The notes: generated by a model from the sequence alone, not told the origin. Positions 1-6,410 are shown, counted from the stretch's first letter. The stretch: 6,410 nucleotides of DNA from an uncultured bacterium (GCA_913058555.1 CAJXRJ010000445.1:1-6410); one strand, 5' to 3'. Numbers and translations are program-made.

Positions 1-47
1 CTACACACTGCATATCGTCGGCAGCGTCAGATGTGTATAAGAGACAG
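1..47 (+). other. Nextera sequencing adapter (not genomic)
   Basis: The sequence reads as the tail of the Illumina i5 primer (CTACAC, 1-6), an 8-base index ACTGCATA (7-14, which I recognise as Nextera index 506), the Nextera read-1 sequence starting TCGTCGGCAGCGTC (15-28) and the 19-base Tn5 mosaic end AGATGTGTATAAGAGACAG (29-47). It is a library-preparation artefact left on the contig end, not a transposon in the organism. Genomic DNA begins at 48. The glycosyltransferase frame that reads into it produces meaningless residues from about codon 245 onward. Confidence 0.97.
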
Positions 48-781
48 ACTTCGCCTTCGACTTCGGTCCAGATGGACGGAAGGTCGGTGTGATGAATGAC
101 CCGGGCGTCCCCCACTCGCAAAACCCCAAGCCCCCGGCGCCGGGCCGAGATGCCAAGGTCCACGTCATCCCAGCTAAAGGGGGCGAAGAGCGGATCGAAG
201 CCGCCCAGCTCCAGGAAGGTCTCACGGCGCACCATGAGCGCGGTCGCGGGCACGAAGCTCGCGCGCTCAACGTCCGGGGCAGGGCCCGGAGTGGTGGCTT
301 CGCGGACCTCCAATCGGTCGTCGGAGAGGCGCAGGTGCGGCGTCACATACTCTTCGTCGTTCTCTCGATCGACAGACCGCACGATCATCGGGCCGGCGGC
401 GAAGACCTCTTCGTCCCGCATGGCCCCCGTGAGCGCCTTTAGGGCACCCTCCGTCAATTCGACGTCGTCCTGGCAGATGAAAAGCAGCGACCCGCGGGCG
501 CGCTGAGCCCCCCTAAGCACGGCACCGGCAAAACCCGCGCGCCCTTTGGTGGCCACGACGTGCACCGAGCGCTTGCGACTTCCGTCGAGGCTGCCCAAGA
601 CTTCCGGAACGGAGGTCGACGCACGCTCAGCACCGGAGTCGTCCACGACCACGATCTCGTCGGGCTCAAACCCCCGCGCCTCGAGGGCGCGCACGAGGGA
701 CGGCAGGGAAACGCGCAGGCGCTCGATGTCCCCGAGCGTCGGAACGACGATCGAGACGGTGGAGTTGTTGACTTCGCTCAT
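48..781 (-). CDS. GT2 family glycosyltransferase, 3' end missing
   Basis: This is a family 2 (GT-A fold) glycosyltransferase, related to the rhamnosyltransferase/WbbL type that moves a sugar from a nucleotide-sugar donor onto a growing cell-surface glycan. The 244 complete genomic codons show the expected order. The N-terminal strand SIVVPTLGD (residues 10-18) is followed by EIVVVDDSG (42-50), then TKGRAGFAGAVLRGAQ (78-93), a DXD-region equivalent CQDDVEL (103-109), the acceptor-side segment FVPATALMVRRETFLELGGF (176-195) and the WDDVDLGISARRRG motif (204-217) with its catalytic-region acidic residues. No signal peptide or membrane helix is seen in the part present. The ATG at 781-779 overlaps the TGA of the upstream gene as ATGA, and GAGG lies 10 bases upstream, so translation is probably coupled. 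The frame is open to the left edge, but everything past position 48 is adapter, so the C-terminus is lost. The specific sugar cannot be told from sequence. Confidence 0.9.
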
Positions 782-3700
782 GATGCGGACGCCTCGGACT
801 GCTCGTGATCTTGGACTTCGGAATCGTCGACGTCTTCCGTACGGGGCAGAGGTGACTCTGGCTCGCGGACGTCGCTCTCGCCGGCTTCTTGACCCTTGGG
901 GGTGGAATCCGCCGAGGCGGGCGCTTCGGTGCGGTCCACGGGAACGGGCGCCCAGCGGCTGGGATCGACGGTTCCCCATCCCCGCACACGCGCCGCCAGG
1001 GGGCCTGCCAGGAGCTTCACGCGGACGGATTCGCTCGCCTCCCGCGCCGAGGCCATTTCGGTCCTTCGCCAATCGAGCTCCGAGCGGAGCCGCTCGAGCA
1101 CCGCGAGGCCGCGCTCAAGCCCCTCCTTGGGATCCGCCTGCGAGGCCTCCGTGTCAGTGGCGGGCACAAGCGTTGCCACCAGGCGCGAGGTCTGCTCCTG
1201 CATCCAGGCGTCGTGCCGCTTGAGCTCCTCTGTATCGCGCTCTAGCCTCACGCAGAACGCTTCGATGCTGCTGAGTTCGCCGCGAAGATCGGAAGCCCCC
1301 TCGCTTTCGGACTCGGATTCGGCGCCGAGGGACTGACGGAGGTCGCGCACCATCGAGTCGCGCTCTTCGAGGGTCTTGGCCATGCGCGCCCGCTCCTCTT
1401 CCGTCTCGTCGATCGCACTGCGAGCCGACTGGATCTCTTCCTCGAGGGCCTGGAGCTGCTCCCGCGCCGCGTCGGATTCCGCGGCCGCCTGGGCGCGCTC
1501 TTCCTCGAGCTCCTTCGCCCGCGTCTCGAGCCCCTGAAGCGCCTCTTGACTGGCCTTCAGGGCGGCCGCTTTCACGCCCAGCTCTTTCTGGGCCGCGACG
1601 GCCTCGTCTTGGGCCTTGGAGGCGTCGGCCGCTGCCGCCGCGACCTTCTGCTGGGCGTCAGCTTCGGCGGACTCGGCGGCGGCACGGGCCTCAGAGGCAG
1701 CCTGCTCGGCCGCGGCCAGCGCCTTGGACGTGGCCTCCTGCGCGGCAGCTTCCGCCTCGCGCATCGCTGCTTCGGCGTCCTCCTGGGCCTTGCGGGCGGA
1801 GGCCTCCGCTCGCTCGTTGGCGGCTTGCACCTCGCGCTGGGCATCCCCCTGGGCCTCCTCCACGAGGCGACTCGCGGCCGCCACGGCCTCCTCGTGGGCC
1901 TGCGCCACCGCGGCTTCCACGGCGCGACTTGCGTCCTCCTTGCGGGAGAGGACCTCCTTCTCGTACTGACCCAGCACCCCGTGGAGATCCGCCACCCGGC
2001 GAGCGCGGGCGGCCTCTTCGAGCTCCATCCGCTCGCGCGCGGCGCGCAGCTCGTTGAGGCTGACCTCGAGCTCGCGGCGCAGTCGCCGCTCACCGGCGGC
2101 CCGGTCGCGCTCCTGGCCGCCGCGGGCCACGACCCGGGCCAACAACTCGGCATCGGTGTCCGCGAGGCCGAAGGCGCGGCGCAGTTTGCCGACGCCCTCT
2201 TGGGCACGGGCAAAGAGCTCCGTCATCGATAGGCCGTGGAGCTCGGTCAAGAGCTCGCGGGTTTCTGTCAGCGCGTCCTTCGCGGACACGGCCGTCAGGT
2301 TCATCACCGGCGCCTGGGCCGTAAGAAGCTGCTCGTAGGTGTCGAGCCACTCGCGCGCTTCGTCTTCGATCGACTTGGTCGAGCGGGCGGATTCAAAGGC
2401 GCCCGCCACCATGGAATCGAGTTCCGCCTCGCCTGAACTGAGCTTCTGGATGGCTTCCGCCAGGGCGTCCGCATCCCCAGGCGTCACGAGCATGGCAGCC
2501 ATGGACGGAGCCACCTCCGCAATGCCGGGCGTCCGTGAGGCCAAGACGGGATGGCCCGTGGCAAAGGCCACGCGGCAGGCTGCTGGACTGACTTCGCCCC
2601 AAAGCGTGGGCACGATGACGATGTCCGAGAAGTTGAGCCCCCCCACAACATCGGAGGGCCCGCGGGTCCAGCGTGTTTCGATGCGCAGCTCTTGGGCCCG
2701 CGAGGCAATCTCCGCGTCGCGCGCGGCGTCTTGGCACTCGAGCATCAAGACGAGCTGTGGCTCCTTCGAAGCCTCGGCGCCGGCCTCCGCTCCGGTCGCC
2801 GGATCGCCACTCGGCGCCCCTTCGCGGCGCAGGGTACCGAAGGCTTCGAGCAGGACATCAATGCCCGTGTCGATGGCAGTCGTGCCGAAGTAGACGAAGC
2901 GCAGAGCCGCCGCGGGCTCGATGCGATTCTCGGGAGCCTGGAAGAGCCCCGTGTCGAGGCCCGTGGCGCGGAAGGTGAAAGCCCGGCCCACCGAAGCCGA
3001 CAGGTTCTTTGCCAGGAGCCGCGTCGTCGCGAACCGGCGGTCCACCGCTGACAGGGAGATTCGCTTGGCTGCCCGGCGGAGCTCGACGGACTCGGCGGCC
3101 TCCCGCAGGCGCGCCACGTCCTCAAGGGAGGTGAGCGGTTCGTGCAGGAGATGCTTGAGACGGGCCGCTTGGACGGTGTCCAGGGTGCCCGCCTCGATGG
3201 CCTCACGGCCGAACTCCTCCACGGCCAAGTGCCCGCGGGCTTCGGCTTCGCCGTCGCCGAGCTCGAAGGGGACGAGGTCTGGTAGGAGCAACTGGGGCGA
3301 GTCGTGGGCGGGCCAGGTGTCACTGGCGCAGTACACGCTGCGAATGCCACGGGCTTTGGCCTCCCGCACAAGCTGCGTTCCGAAGACGTCCAGGCTCTCG
3401 AAGTGGACGACCTGGGGCCGCTCCCGGTCGAGGAAGGCCCCGAATTCCTCGGCCACGCGGGCTTCGATCCCATCGGAGACGCCGGGCGGGTGATCCGAAG
3501 GGGCCTCCGCGGACGCTGGCGTCGATTTGGAGTGGAAGTCGGAGCTGGCCGATTCCGTGTCCTGCGCCCCATGCATGGCACATGCTGTGACCCCAAACCC
3601 CACGCCGCTCACGTGGTCGAGGACCTCGACACGCCGTTGGGCGAAGGGGGCGAGGCCGGAATCTCCACCGACGGAAGTGAAGACCTCTACCTCGGCGCCT

Positions 3701-3795
3701 GCCCGTGCCAGGGCAGGGGCTAAGGATCGGACGTGGGAACCGAGATCGAAGGGCGCTCGAGCTCGGAACGTAGCTGTGACCAGTGCGACGCGCAT
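778..3795 (-). CDS. GT4-like glycosyltransferase fused to long coiled coil
   Basis: The protein has 1005 residues. Residues 1-490 form a GT-B fold. The N-terminal Rossmann half begins MRVALVTATF and carries the loop DLGSHVRSLAPAL (17-29). The C-terminal half runs from LRFVYFGTTAIDTGIDVLLEAF (298-319) to DIVIVPTLWGEVSPAACRVA (391-410) and GHPVLASRTPGIAEV (414-428), the GT4 donor-binding region. E401 matches the first Glu of EX7E, but the second position is V409. Residues 76-112 are a polar insert in the N-terminal half. Residues 560-825 and 836-928 are almost continuous Ala/Glu/Arg-rich coiled coil; 626-738 are especially Ala-rich. Residues 955-1005 are an acidic, probably disordered tail. No signal peptide or membrane helix is visible. 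I chose ATG 3795 because homology begins there and a TATAGT box sits just upstream; a TTG at 3873 would add 26 unlike residues. The stop overlaps the next gene's ATG. GT4 membership follows from the motifs. A role in making a surface glycan is inferred from the GT2 partner. Confidence 0.88.
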   Translation of the reverse strand: MRVALVTATFRARAPFDLGSHVRSLAPALARAGAEVEVFTSVGGDSGLAPFAQRRVEVLDHVSGVGFGVTACAMHGAQDTESASSDFHSKSTPASAEAPSDHPPGVSDGIEARVAEEFGAFLDRERPQVVHFESLDVFGTQLVREAKARGIRSVYCASDTWPAHDSPQLLLPDLVPFELGDGEAEARGHLAVEEFGREAIEAGTLDTVQAARLKHLLHEPLTSLEDVARLREAAESVELRRAAKRISLSAVDRRFATTRLLAKNLSASVGRAFTFRATGLDTGLFQAPENRIEPAAALRFVYFGTTAIDTGIDVLLEAFGTLRREGAPSGDPATGAEAGAEASKEPQLVLMLECQDAARDAEIASRAQELRIETRWTRGPSDVVGGLNFSDIVIVPTLWGEVSPAACRVAFATGHPVLASRTPGIAEVAPSMAAMLVTPGDADALAEAIQKLSSGEAELDSMVAGAFESARSTKSIEDEAREWLDTYEQLLTAQAPVMNLTAVSAKDALTETRELLTELHGLSMTELFARAQEGVGKLRRAFGLADTDAELLARVVARGGQERDRAAGERRLRRELEVSLNELRAARERMELEEAARARRVADLHGVLGQYEKEVLSRKEDASRAVEAAVAQAHEEAVAAASRLVEEAQGDAQREVQAANERAEASARKAQEDAEAAMREAEAAAQEATSKALAAAEQAASEARAAAESAEADAQQKVAAAAADASKAQDEAVAAQKELGVKAAALKASQEALQGLETRAKELEEERAQAAAESDAAREQLQALEEEIQSARSAIDETEEERARMAKTLEERDSMVRDLRQSLGAESESESEGASDLRGELSSIEAFCVRLERDTEELKRHDAWMQEQTSRLVATLVPATDTEASQADPKEGLERGLAVLERLRSELDWRRTEMASAREASESVRVKLLAGPLAARVRGWGTVDPSRWAPVPVDRTEAPASADSTPKGQEAGESDVREPESPLPRTEDVDDSEVQDHEQSEASAS

Positions 3796-3801
3796 TGGCG
3801 G

Positions 3802-3807
3802 ACTATA
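3802..3807 (-). promoter_or_regulatory. Candidate -10 box, possibly leaderless start
   Basis: On the minus strand the hexamer TATAGT (five of six matches to TATAAT) ends six bases before the ATG at 3795. Initiation at the usual distance from a -10 box would fall on or next to that ATG, giving a leaderless transcript. This fits the absence of a Shine-Dalgarno sequence in front of this gene. No recognisable -35 hexamer lies 16-18 bases upstream, so the promoter would need an activator or an alternative sigma factor. This is inferred from pattern only. Confidence 0.35.
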
Positions 3808-3833
3808 GAGATCCCAGGGGGCCGATTCACGCA

Positions 3834-3885
3834 CGGCGACTGGGTTCAATCGCCGAAGGCCTCCAATCGGCAACTGGGCTCAATC
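3834..3885. repeat. Two 18-bp near-identical direct repeats
   Basis: The plus-strand copies are CGGCGACTGGGTTCAATC (3834-3851) and CGGCAACTGGGCTCAATC (3868-3885), which match at 16 of 18 positions and start 34 bases apart. They lie upstream of the GT4-coiled-coil gene, at roughly -39 to -56 and -73 to -90 relative to an initiation at 3795. That is where activator sites usually sit. They could be a pair of operator or activator sites, or a small chance duplication. The TTG of the rejected longer start lies inside the second copy. Confidence 0.6.
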
Positions 3886-3925
3886 AGCGCTCATATCGCG
3901 CACTCCCCCCAGAAGGAGCTGACGC

Positions 3926-4723
3926 TCAGATCATGTAGGCGCCGCCATTCATGTCGAGGGTCTGCCCCGTCACGCCCCTGGCATCGGCCGAAACGAGCCA
4001 TTTGACGAGCCCAGCGATCTCCTCCGGCCGGCCCATGCGACCCAGGGGCACATCCTGCATGGCCAGCGCCAGGGCCTCTTTGGAGCTAATCCCAAGGCCT
4101 GTCGCCATGCCGTCGATGCCCTCCTGGGCCATGTCCGTGTCCACCCATCCCGGTGCTACGGCATTGACCTGAATGGCCTTAGGTGCCAATTCCATGGCCA
4201 TGGCGCGCACCAAACCGGTGATTCCGGCCTTGGACGCGCAGTACCCGGAATAGCCCGCGACGCCGATCCGAGCGAGGATCGAGGAGATCGCCACCAGGTG
4301 CGGCGCACCTTGGCCTGAATCTGCAGGTCGCAGCAGAGGGATGGCGGCCCGGAACGTGTGGTAGGTGCCCGAGAGGTTTGTTTGCACCAGTTCCCCGAAC
4401 CGATCGGGGTCGCCGTCGGCTTGGAAGCCGGGCCCGTTGGCGCCGCCGATGCCGGCATTCGCCACCAGGATATCGAGGGGACCGACCCCATCCACCGCCG
4501 CCCCAAGGGCGCCGGCGATGCTCGCGGCGTCGCAGACGTCCCCTGGGAAGATGCCCAGGGGCGCCCCCTCTATTGCGGCAAGGGCGGCGGTCTCGCGCAG
4601 CGGCGCCCCGCGGCGGCCGATCAAGCTCACCTGGGCGCCCTCCGACGCGAGACGCAGGGCGATGGCGCGGCCAATGCCCGTTCCCGCGCCGGTCACCGCC
4701 GCGTGCCGACCCTCGAATTCCAT
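3926..4723 (-). CDS. SDR family NAD(P)-dependent oxidoreductase, FabG-like
   Basis: This is a classical short-chain dehydrogenase/reductase of 265 residues, the usual length for the family, that reduces or oxidises a carbonyl/alcohol pair with NAD(P)(H). The cofactor motif TGAGTGIG is at residues 11-18, the acidic DV pair at 62-63, NAG at 89-91 and the active-site Asn in QTNLSG at N116. The catalytic Ser is S148 and YCASK gives Y161 and K165, so the tetrad is complete. PGW follows at 191-193, and the C-terminus GVTGQTLDMNGG (250-261) resembles 3-oxoacyl-ACP reductases. Arg37-Arg38 after the second strand favour NADPH; this is an inference. The start MEFEGR was chosen because the fold begins there and its ATG shares one base with the trxB stop (TGATG). 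A further 44 in-frame codons upstream lie inside trxB. The substrate cannot be assigned: FabG-like acyl-ACP reduction, a hydroxybutyrate-type dehydrogenase and sugar or secondary alcohol oxidoreductases all remain possible. Confidence 0.94.
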   Translation of the reverse strand: MEFEGRHAAVTGAGTGIGRAIALRLASEGAQVSLIGRRGAPLRETAALAAIEGAPLGIFPGDVCDAASIAGALGAAVDGVGPLDILVANAGIGGANGPGFQADGDPDRFGELVQTNLSGTYHTFRAAIPLLRPADSGQGAPHLVAISSILARIGVAGYSGYCASKAGITGLVRAMAMELAPKAIQVNAVAPGWVDTDMAQEGIDGMATGLGISSKEALALAMQDVPLGRMGRPEEIAGLVKWLVSADARGVTGQTLDMNGGAYMI

Positions 4724-5679
4724 CAGGCCTGGGTCTCGGCGGGGACCGCGTGGCTTTGCTCTTCGAGCCAACGCTCGGCGTCGATCGCCGCCATGCAGCC
4801 GGTGCCGGCCGCGGTGATGGCTTGGCGATAGACATGGTCCATCAGGTCGCCGCACGCAAACACACCCTCGACGGACGTGTGCGTCCCGTTGTTGACGACG
4901 ACGTAGCCATTCTCGTCCGTCTCCAGCTGGTCCTTGAAGTAGTGCGAGTTCGGCACGTGGCCGATCGCGATGAAGACGCCGTCCGTAGCGAGCTCGGAGA
5001 CTTCGCCCGTCTTCGTGTCCTTGAGCATGACGGCGCGGACCTTGCCGTCGTCACCCGCGAGGATGTCATCGAGCCCCTTGTTCAGCTCCCAGGCGATCTT
5101 CGGGTTCGCCTTGGCGCGGTCCACCATGATGTTCGACGCGCGGAATTCCTCGCGGCGGTGGACGATGGTGACCTTGGACGCGAAGCGCGTGAGGTAGTTC
5201 GCTTCCTCCATCGCAGAGTCGCCGCCGCCGATGACGAGGACTTCCTTGTCGGGGAAAAACGCGCCATCGCAGGTCGCGCAGGCCGATACGCCGTGGCCCA
5301 TGAGCTTCGACTCGTTCTCGAGGCCAAGCAGGCGAGCGGAGGCGCCGGTGGAGAGGATCACGGCGTTGGCCTTGAACTCACCGAAGTCGCTTTTGAGGGT
5401 GAACGGCCGCTTCGAGAAGTCGAATTCGTTGATCTCCTCGAACTTGATCTCGGTGCCGAAGCGCTCCGCTTGCTCCTTGAACTCCTCCATCATCTCCGGG
5501 CCCATGATCCCTTTCGGGTAGCCCGGGAAGTTCTCGACGTCCGTCGTGATCGTCAACTGACCGCCGGGCTGCATGCCCTGGAAGAGCACGGGCTTCAGGT
5601 TGGCGCGGGCGGCGTAGATGGCAGCGGTGTAACCGGCGGGGCCGGAACCGACGATGATGACGTCGTGGACTTCAGACAT
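4723..5679 (-). CDS. trxB: Thioredoxin-disulfide reductase
   Basis: This cytoplasmic flavoenzyme passes electrons from NADPH through FAD to thioredoxin, maintaining the thiol pool. It has 318 residues, as usual for the low-molecular-weight bacterial type. The FAD motif GSGPAG is at 11-16 and GGQLTITTDVENFPGYP at 39-55. The redox-active CATC is C134-C137, followed by D138. The NADPH motif GGGDSA is at 151-156, with HRREEFR at 174-180 supplying the arginines that recognise the 2'-phosphate. The second FAD motif, ACGDLMDHVYRQAITAAGTG, is at 275-294. All key residues are present. The ATG at 5679 was chosen because family homology starts three or four residues later; 67 in-frame upstream codons are low-complexity and lie in the promoter region. 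There is no clear Shine-Dalgarno sequence. It is the first gene of an operon with the SDR gene and is divergent from the phosphatase gene. A ferredoxin-NADP reductase paralogue is unlikely because CATC is intact. Confidence 0.97.
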   Translation of the reverse strand: MSEVHDVIIVGSGPAGYTAAIYAARANLKPVLFQGMQPGGQLTITTDVENFPGYPKGIMGPEMMEEFKEQAERFGTEIKFEEINEFDFSKRPFTLKSDFGEFKANAVILSTGASARLLGLENESKLMGHGVSACATCDGAFFPDKEVLVIGGGDSAMEEANYLTRFASKVTIVHRREEFRASNIMVDRAKANPKIAWELNKGLDDILAGDDGKVRAVMLKDTKTGEVSELATDGVFIAIGHVPNSHYFKDQLETDENGYVVVNNGTHTSVEGVFACGDLMDHVYRQAITAAGTGCMAAIDAERWLEEQSHAVPAETQA

Positions 5680-5780
5680 GGGTGGAGGAGTCTCGGGGCG
5701 CCTTGATGGCGAGGTTCGCTCGCCCGGCGCGGTGGATCTGCGGCTCGGATCTGTGGGGAGTAGGCCCGAAGGGAAGACGG

Positions 5781-5808
5781 AGTGTAGACCGCGCGGGATC
5801 TCGCACAA
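5781..5808 (-). promoter_or_regulatory. Candidate sigma70-type promoter for trxB
   Basis: On the minus strand, TTGTGC (5808-5803) is separated by 16 bases from TACACT (5786-5781). The boxes match three of six and four of six positions of the TTGACA/TATAAT consensus. Initiation would be near 5774, leaving a leader of about 95 bases before trxB. The call rests on hexamer similarity and orientation only, and in GC-rich DNA the consensus may differ. Confidence 0.35.
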
Positions 5809-5843
5809 GCCGAAGCGGCCATCGCCGGGGGCATCGCTGCCAT

Positions 5844-5847
5844 AGGA
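5844..5847 (+). promoter_or_regulatory. Ribosome binding site of the phosphatase gene
   Basis: AGGA lies seven bases before the ATG at 5855, a normal spacing. It supports this start over the out-of-frame ATG at 5847. Confidence 0.5.
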
Positions 5848-5854
5848 TGGGGTC

Positions 5855-6410
5855 ATGAGCAGTCCGTCCGCCGGGGCCAACGGCCCCCCACCGAGCCACT
5901 CGGCCGGGTCCCAAGACCCCCTCCACCTCGATCACGGGGCAGCTCTCGAGGCCTGGCGACCCAGGCTTTCGGACCTGTGCGCATCCATTCGCGGCGAGGT
6001 CCGGCGCGCCCTTCTAGAGGTGACGGCGGGCCGGTCATCCCGGGGCGACGTAGCCGACGAGGTGGGCGTGGGCGCCGGCGACGTCACTTTTGCCCTCGAC
6101 GGGGTCGCGGAGCGGGCGGTGGAGCAGTGGCTCCACCGGATGGCCCAGGAAGGACCCCTGTCATTGATGACGGAGGACGCGGGATGGCGCCACTACGGGC
6201 CCAGCCCAGAGGGGGGCGAGCCGGCGCCGATCGATGGTTTTGACCACGGGGGCCCGCGCATCGCCCTCGACCCCATCGATGGCACGCGCAACGTCATGCA
6301 CGACCTGCGATCGGCGTGGGTCGTCGTGTCCTTCGCGGGTCCCGGGGCCGGGGAACCCCGTTACCGGGACCTGACCCTCGGCATGATCTCGGAGATTCCC
6401 GATACCCGCG
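5855..6410 (+). CDS. Inositol monophosphatase/FBPase-superfamily phosphatase, 3' partial
   Basis: The first 185 codons of a magnesium-dependent, lithium-sensitive-type sugar phosphatase are present; the gene continues past the right edge. The metal site is recognisable. E107-D108 in LMTEDAG correspond to the first metal-binding Glu region, and DPIDGTRN at 139-146 is the superfamily signature whose two aspartates (D139, D142) bind metal. GDVTFALDGVAERAVEQWL (76-94) matches the helix region that precedes them. DLRSAWVVVSFAG (150-162) follows, as in a bacterial subgroup whose signature continues with RSAW or RPAW. Residues 1-28 are Pro/Ser/Gly-rich and probably disordered, so a shorter protein is possible, but AGGA is well placed for ATG 5855. 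Candidate substrates include inositol-1-phosphate, fructose-1,6-bisphosphate, 3'-phosphoadenosine 5'-phosphate or another sugar phosphate; the visible part does not decide. Family confidence is high, substrate unknown. Confidence 0.88.
   Translation, partial: MSSPSAGANGPPPSHSAGSQDPLHLDHGAALEAWRPRLSDLCASIRGEVRRALLEVTAGRSSRGDVADEVGVGAGDVTFALDGVAERAVEQWLHRMAQEGPLSLMTEDAGWRHYGPSPEGGEPAPIDGFDHGGPRIALDPIDGTRNVMHDLRSAWVVVSFAGPGAGEPRYRDLTLGMISEIPDTR

Larger units (their letters stand above)
3796..3925. other. Intergenic gap with repeats and candidate promoter
   Basis: These 130 bases separate the stop of the SDR gene (minus strand) from the start of the GT4-coiled-coil gene, so this is where a new transcription unit could begin. 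The gap contains two 18-base near-identical direct repeats and a -10-like hexamer, both listed separately. A weak hairpin (3886-3904, five pairs with a loop of about nine bases and no T-run) is too poor to call a terminator. No small reading frame with a plausible start and protein-like composition was found. Confidence 0.7.
5680..5854. other. Divergent intergenic region, trxB and phosphatase
   Basis: These 175 bases separate two divergently transcribed genes and must hold both promoters, unless transcription comes from further away. A sigma70-like pair facing trxB is listed separately. No convincing -10/-35 pair facing the plus-strand phosphatase was found. No riboswitch or clear palindromic operator stands out. 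Confidence 0.6.

Noticed and set aside
29..47. Tn5 mosaic end, which could suggest a transposon boundary.
   Set aside because: It is directly joined to Illumina adapter and index bases, so it comes from tagmentation during library preparation.
1582..1920. The Ala-rich part of the coiled-coil gene considered as a tandem DNA repeat.
   Set aside because: The protein is compositionally repetitive, but I could find no regular DNA repeat period.
1546..2232. A 228-codon plus-strand frame rich in Gly and Leu, resembling a repetitive membrane protein.
   Set aside because: It is the mirror of the alanine/glutamate-rich coiled coil on the minus strand; GCC/GAG-type codons read backwards give Gly/Leu-rich text.
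3796..3873. A longer start (TTG 3873) for the GT4-coiled-coil protein.
   Set aside because: The extra 26 residues do not resemble a GT-B start, the TTG lies within a direct repeat, and a -10-like box lies between it and the better ATG.
3886..3904. A hairpin after the SDR gene considered as an intrinsic terminator.
   Set aside because: It has only about five pairs, a loop of about nine bases and no following T-run on the minus strand.
4378..5706. A 442-codon open frame on the plus strand opposite trxB and the SDR gene.
   Set aside because: It is antisense to two genes with complete family motifs, and its Arg/Val/Asp-rich, repetitive composition is that of a GC-rich shadow frame; no domain is recognisable.

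Overview
This is a GC-rich bacterial fragment whose first 47 bases are not genomic. They match an Illumina Nextera i5-side adapter, including an 8-base index and the Tn5 mosaic end, so the real DNA starts at about position 48. The strong G/C third-position bias, long antisense shadow frames and weak Shine-Dalgarno signals fit a high-GC phylum such as Planctomycetota, Myxococcota or a similar group. No marker in the window fixes the taxon, so I hold this loosely.

Five protein genes account for nearly all of the sequence. Four lie on the minus strand. Read in their own direction they are: trxB, thioredoxin reductase (5679 to 4723); an SDR oxidoreductase (4723 to 3926), coupled to trxB by a one-base TGATG overlap; a 130-base gap with a pair of near-identical 18-base repeats and a candidate -10 box; a 1005-residue protein joining a GT-B (GT4-like) glycosyltransferase to a very long alanine/glutamate-rich coiled coil (3795 to 778); and a GT2 family glycosyltransferase (781 to the adapter junction), coupled to the previous gene by ATGA and cut off by the end of the contig. 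Divergent from trxB, on the plus strand, is the first 185 codons of an inositol-monophosphatase/FBPase-superfamily phosphatase, which runs off the right edge.

Functionally there are two units. The trxB-SDR pair is housekeeping: NADPH-dependent thiol redox plus a FabG-like carbonyl reductase. The GT4-coiled-coil/GT2 pair looks like the start of a surface-glycan gene cluster. The coiled-coil fusion is the most unusual object here. Its family-defining EX7E motif has lost the second glutamate, and the attached coil of about 365 residues suggests a scaffold, tether or length-measuring role rather than a simple soluble transferase. No RNA genes, CRISPR arrays, insertion sequences or convincing intrinsic terminators were seen.
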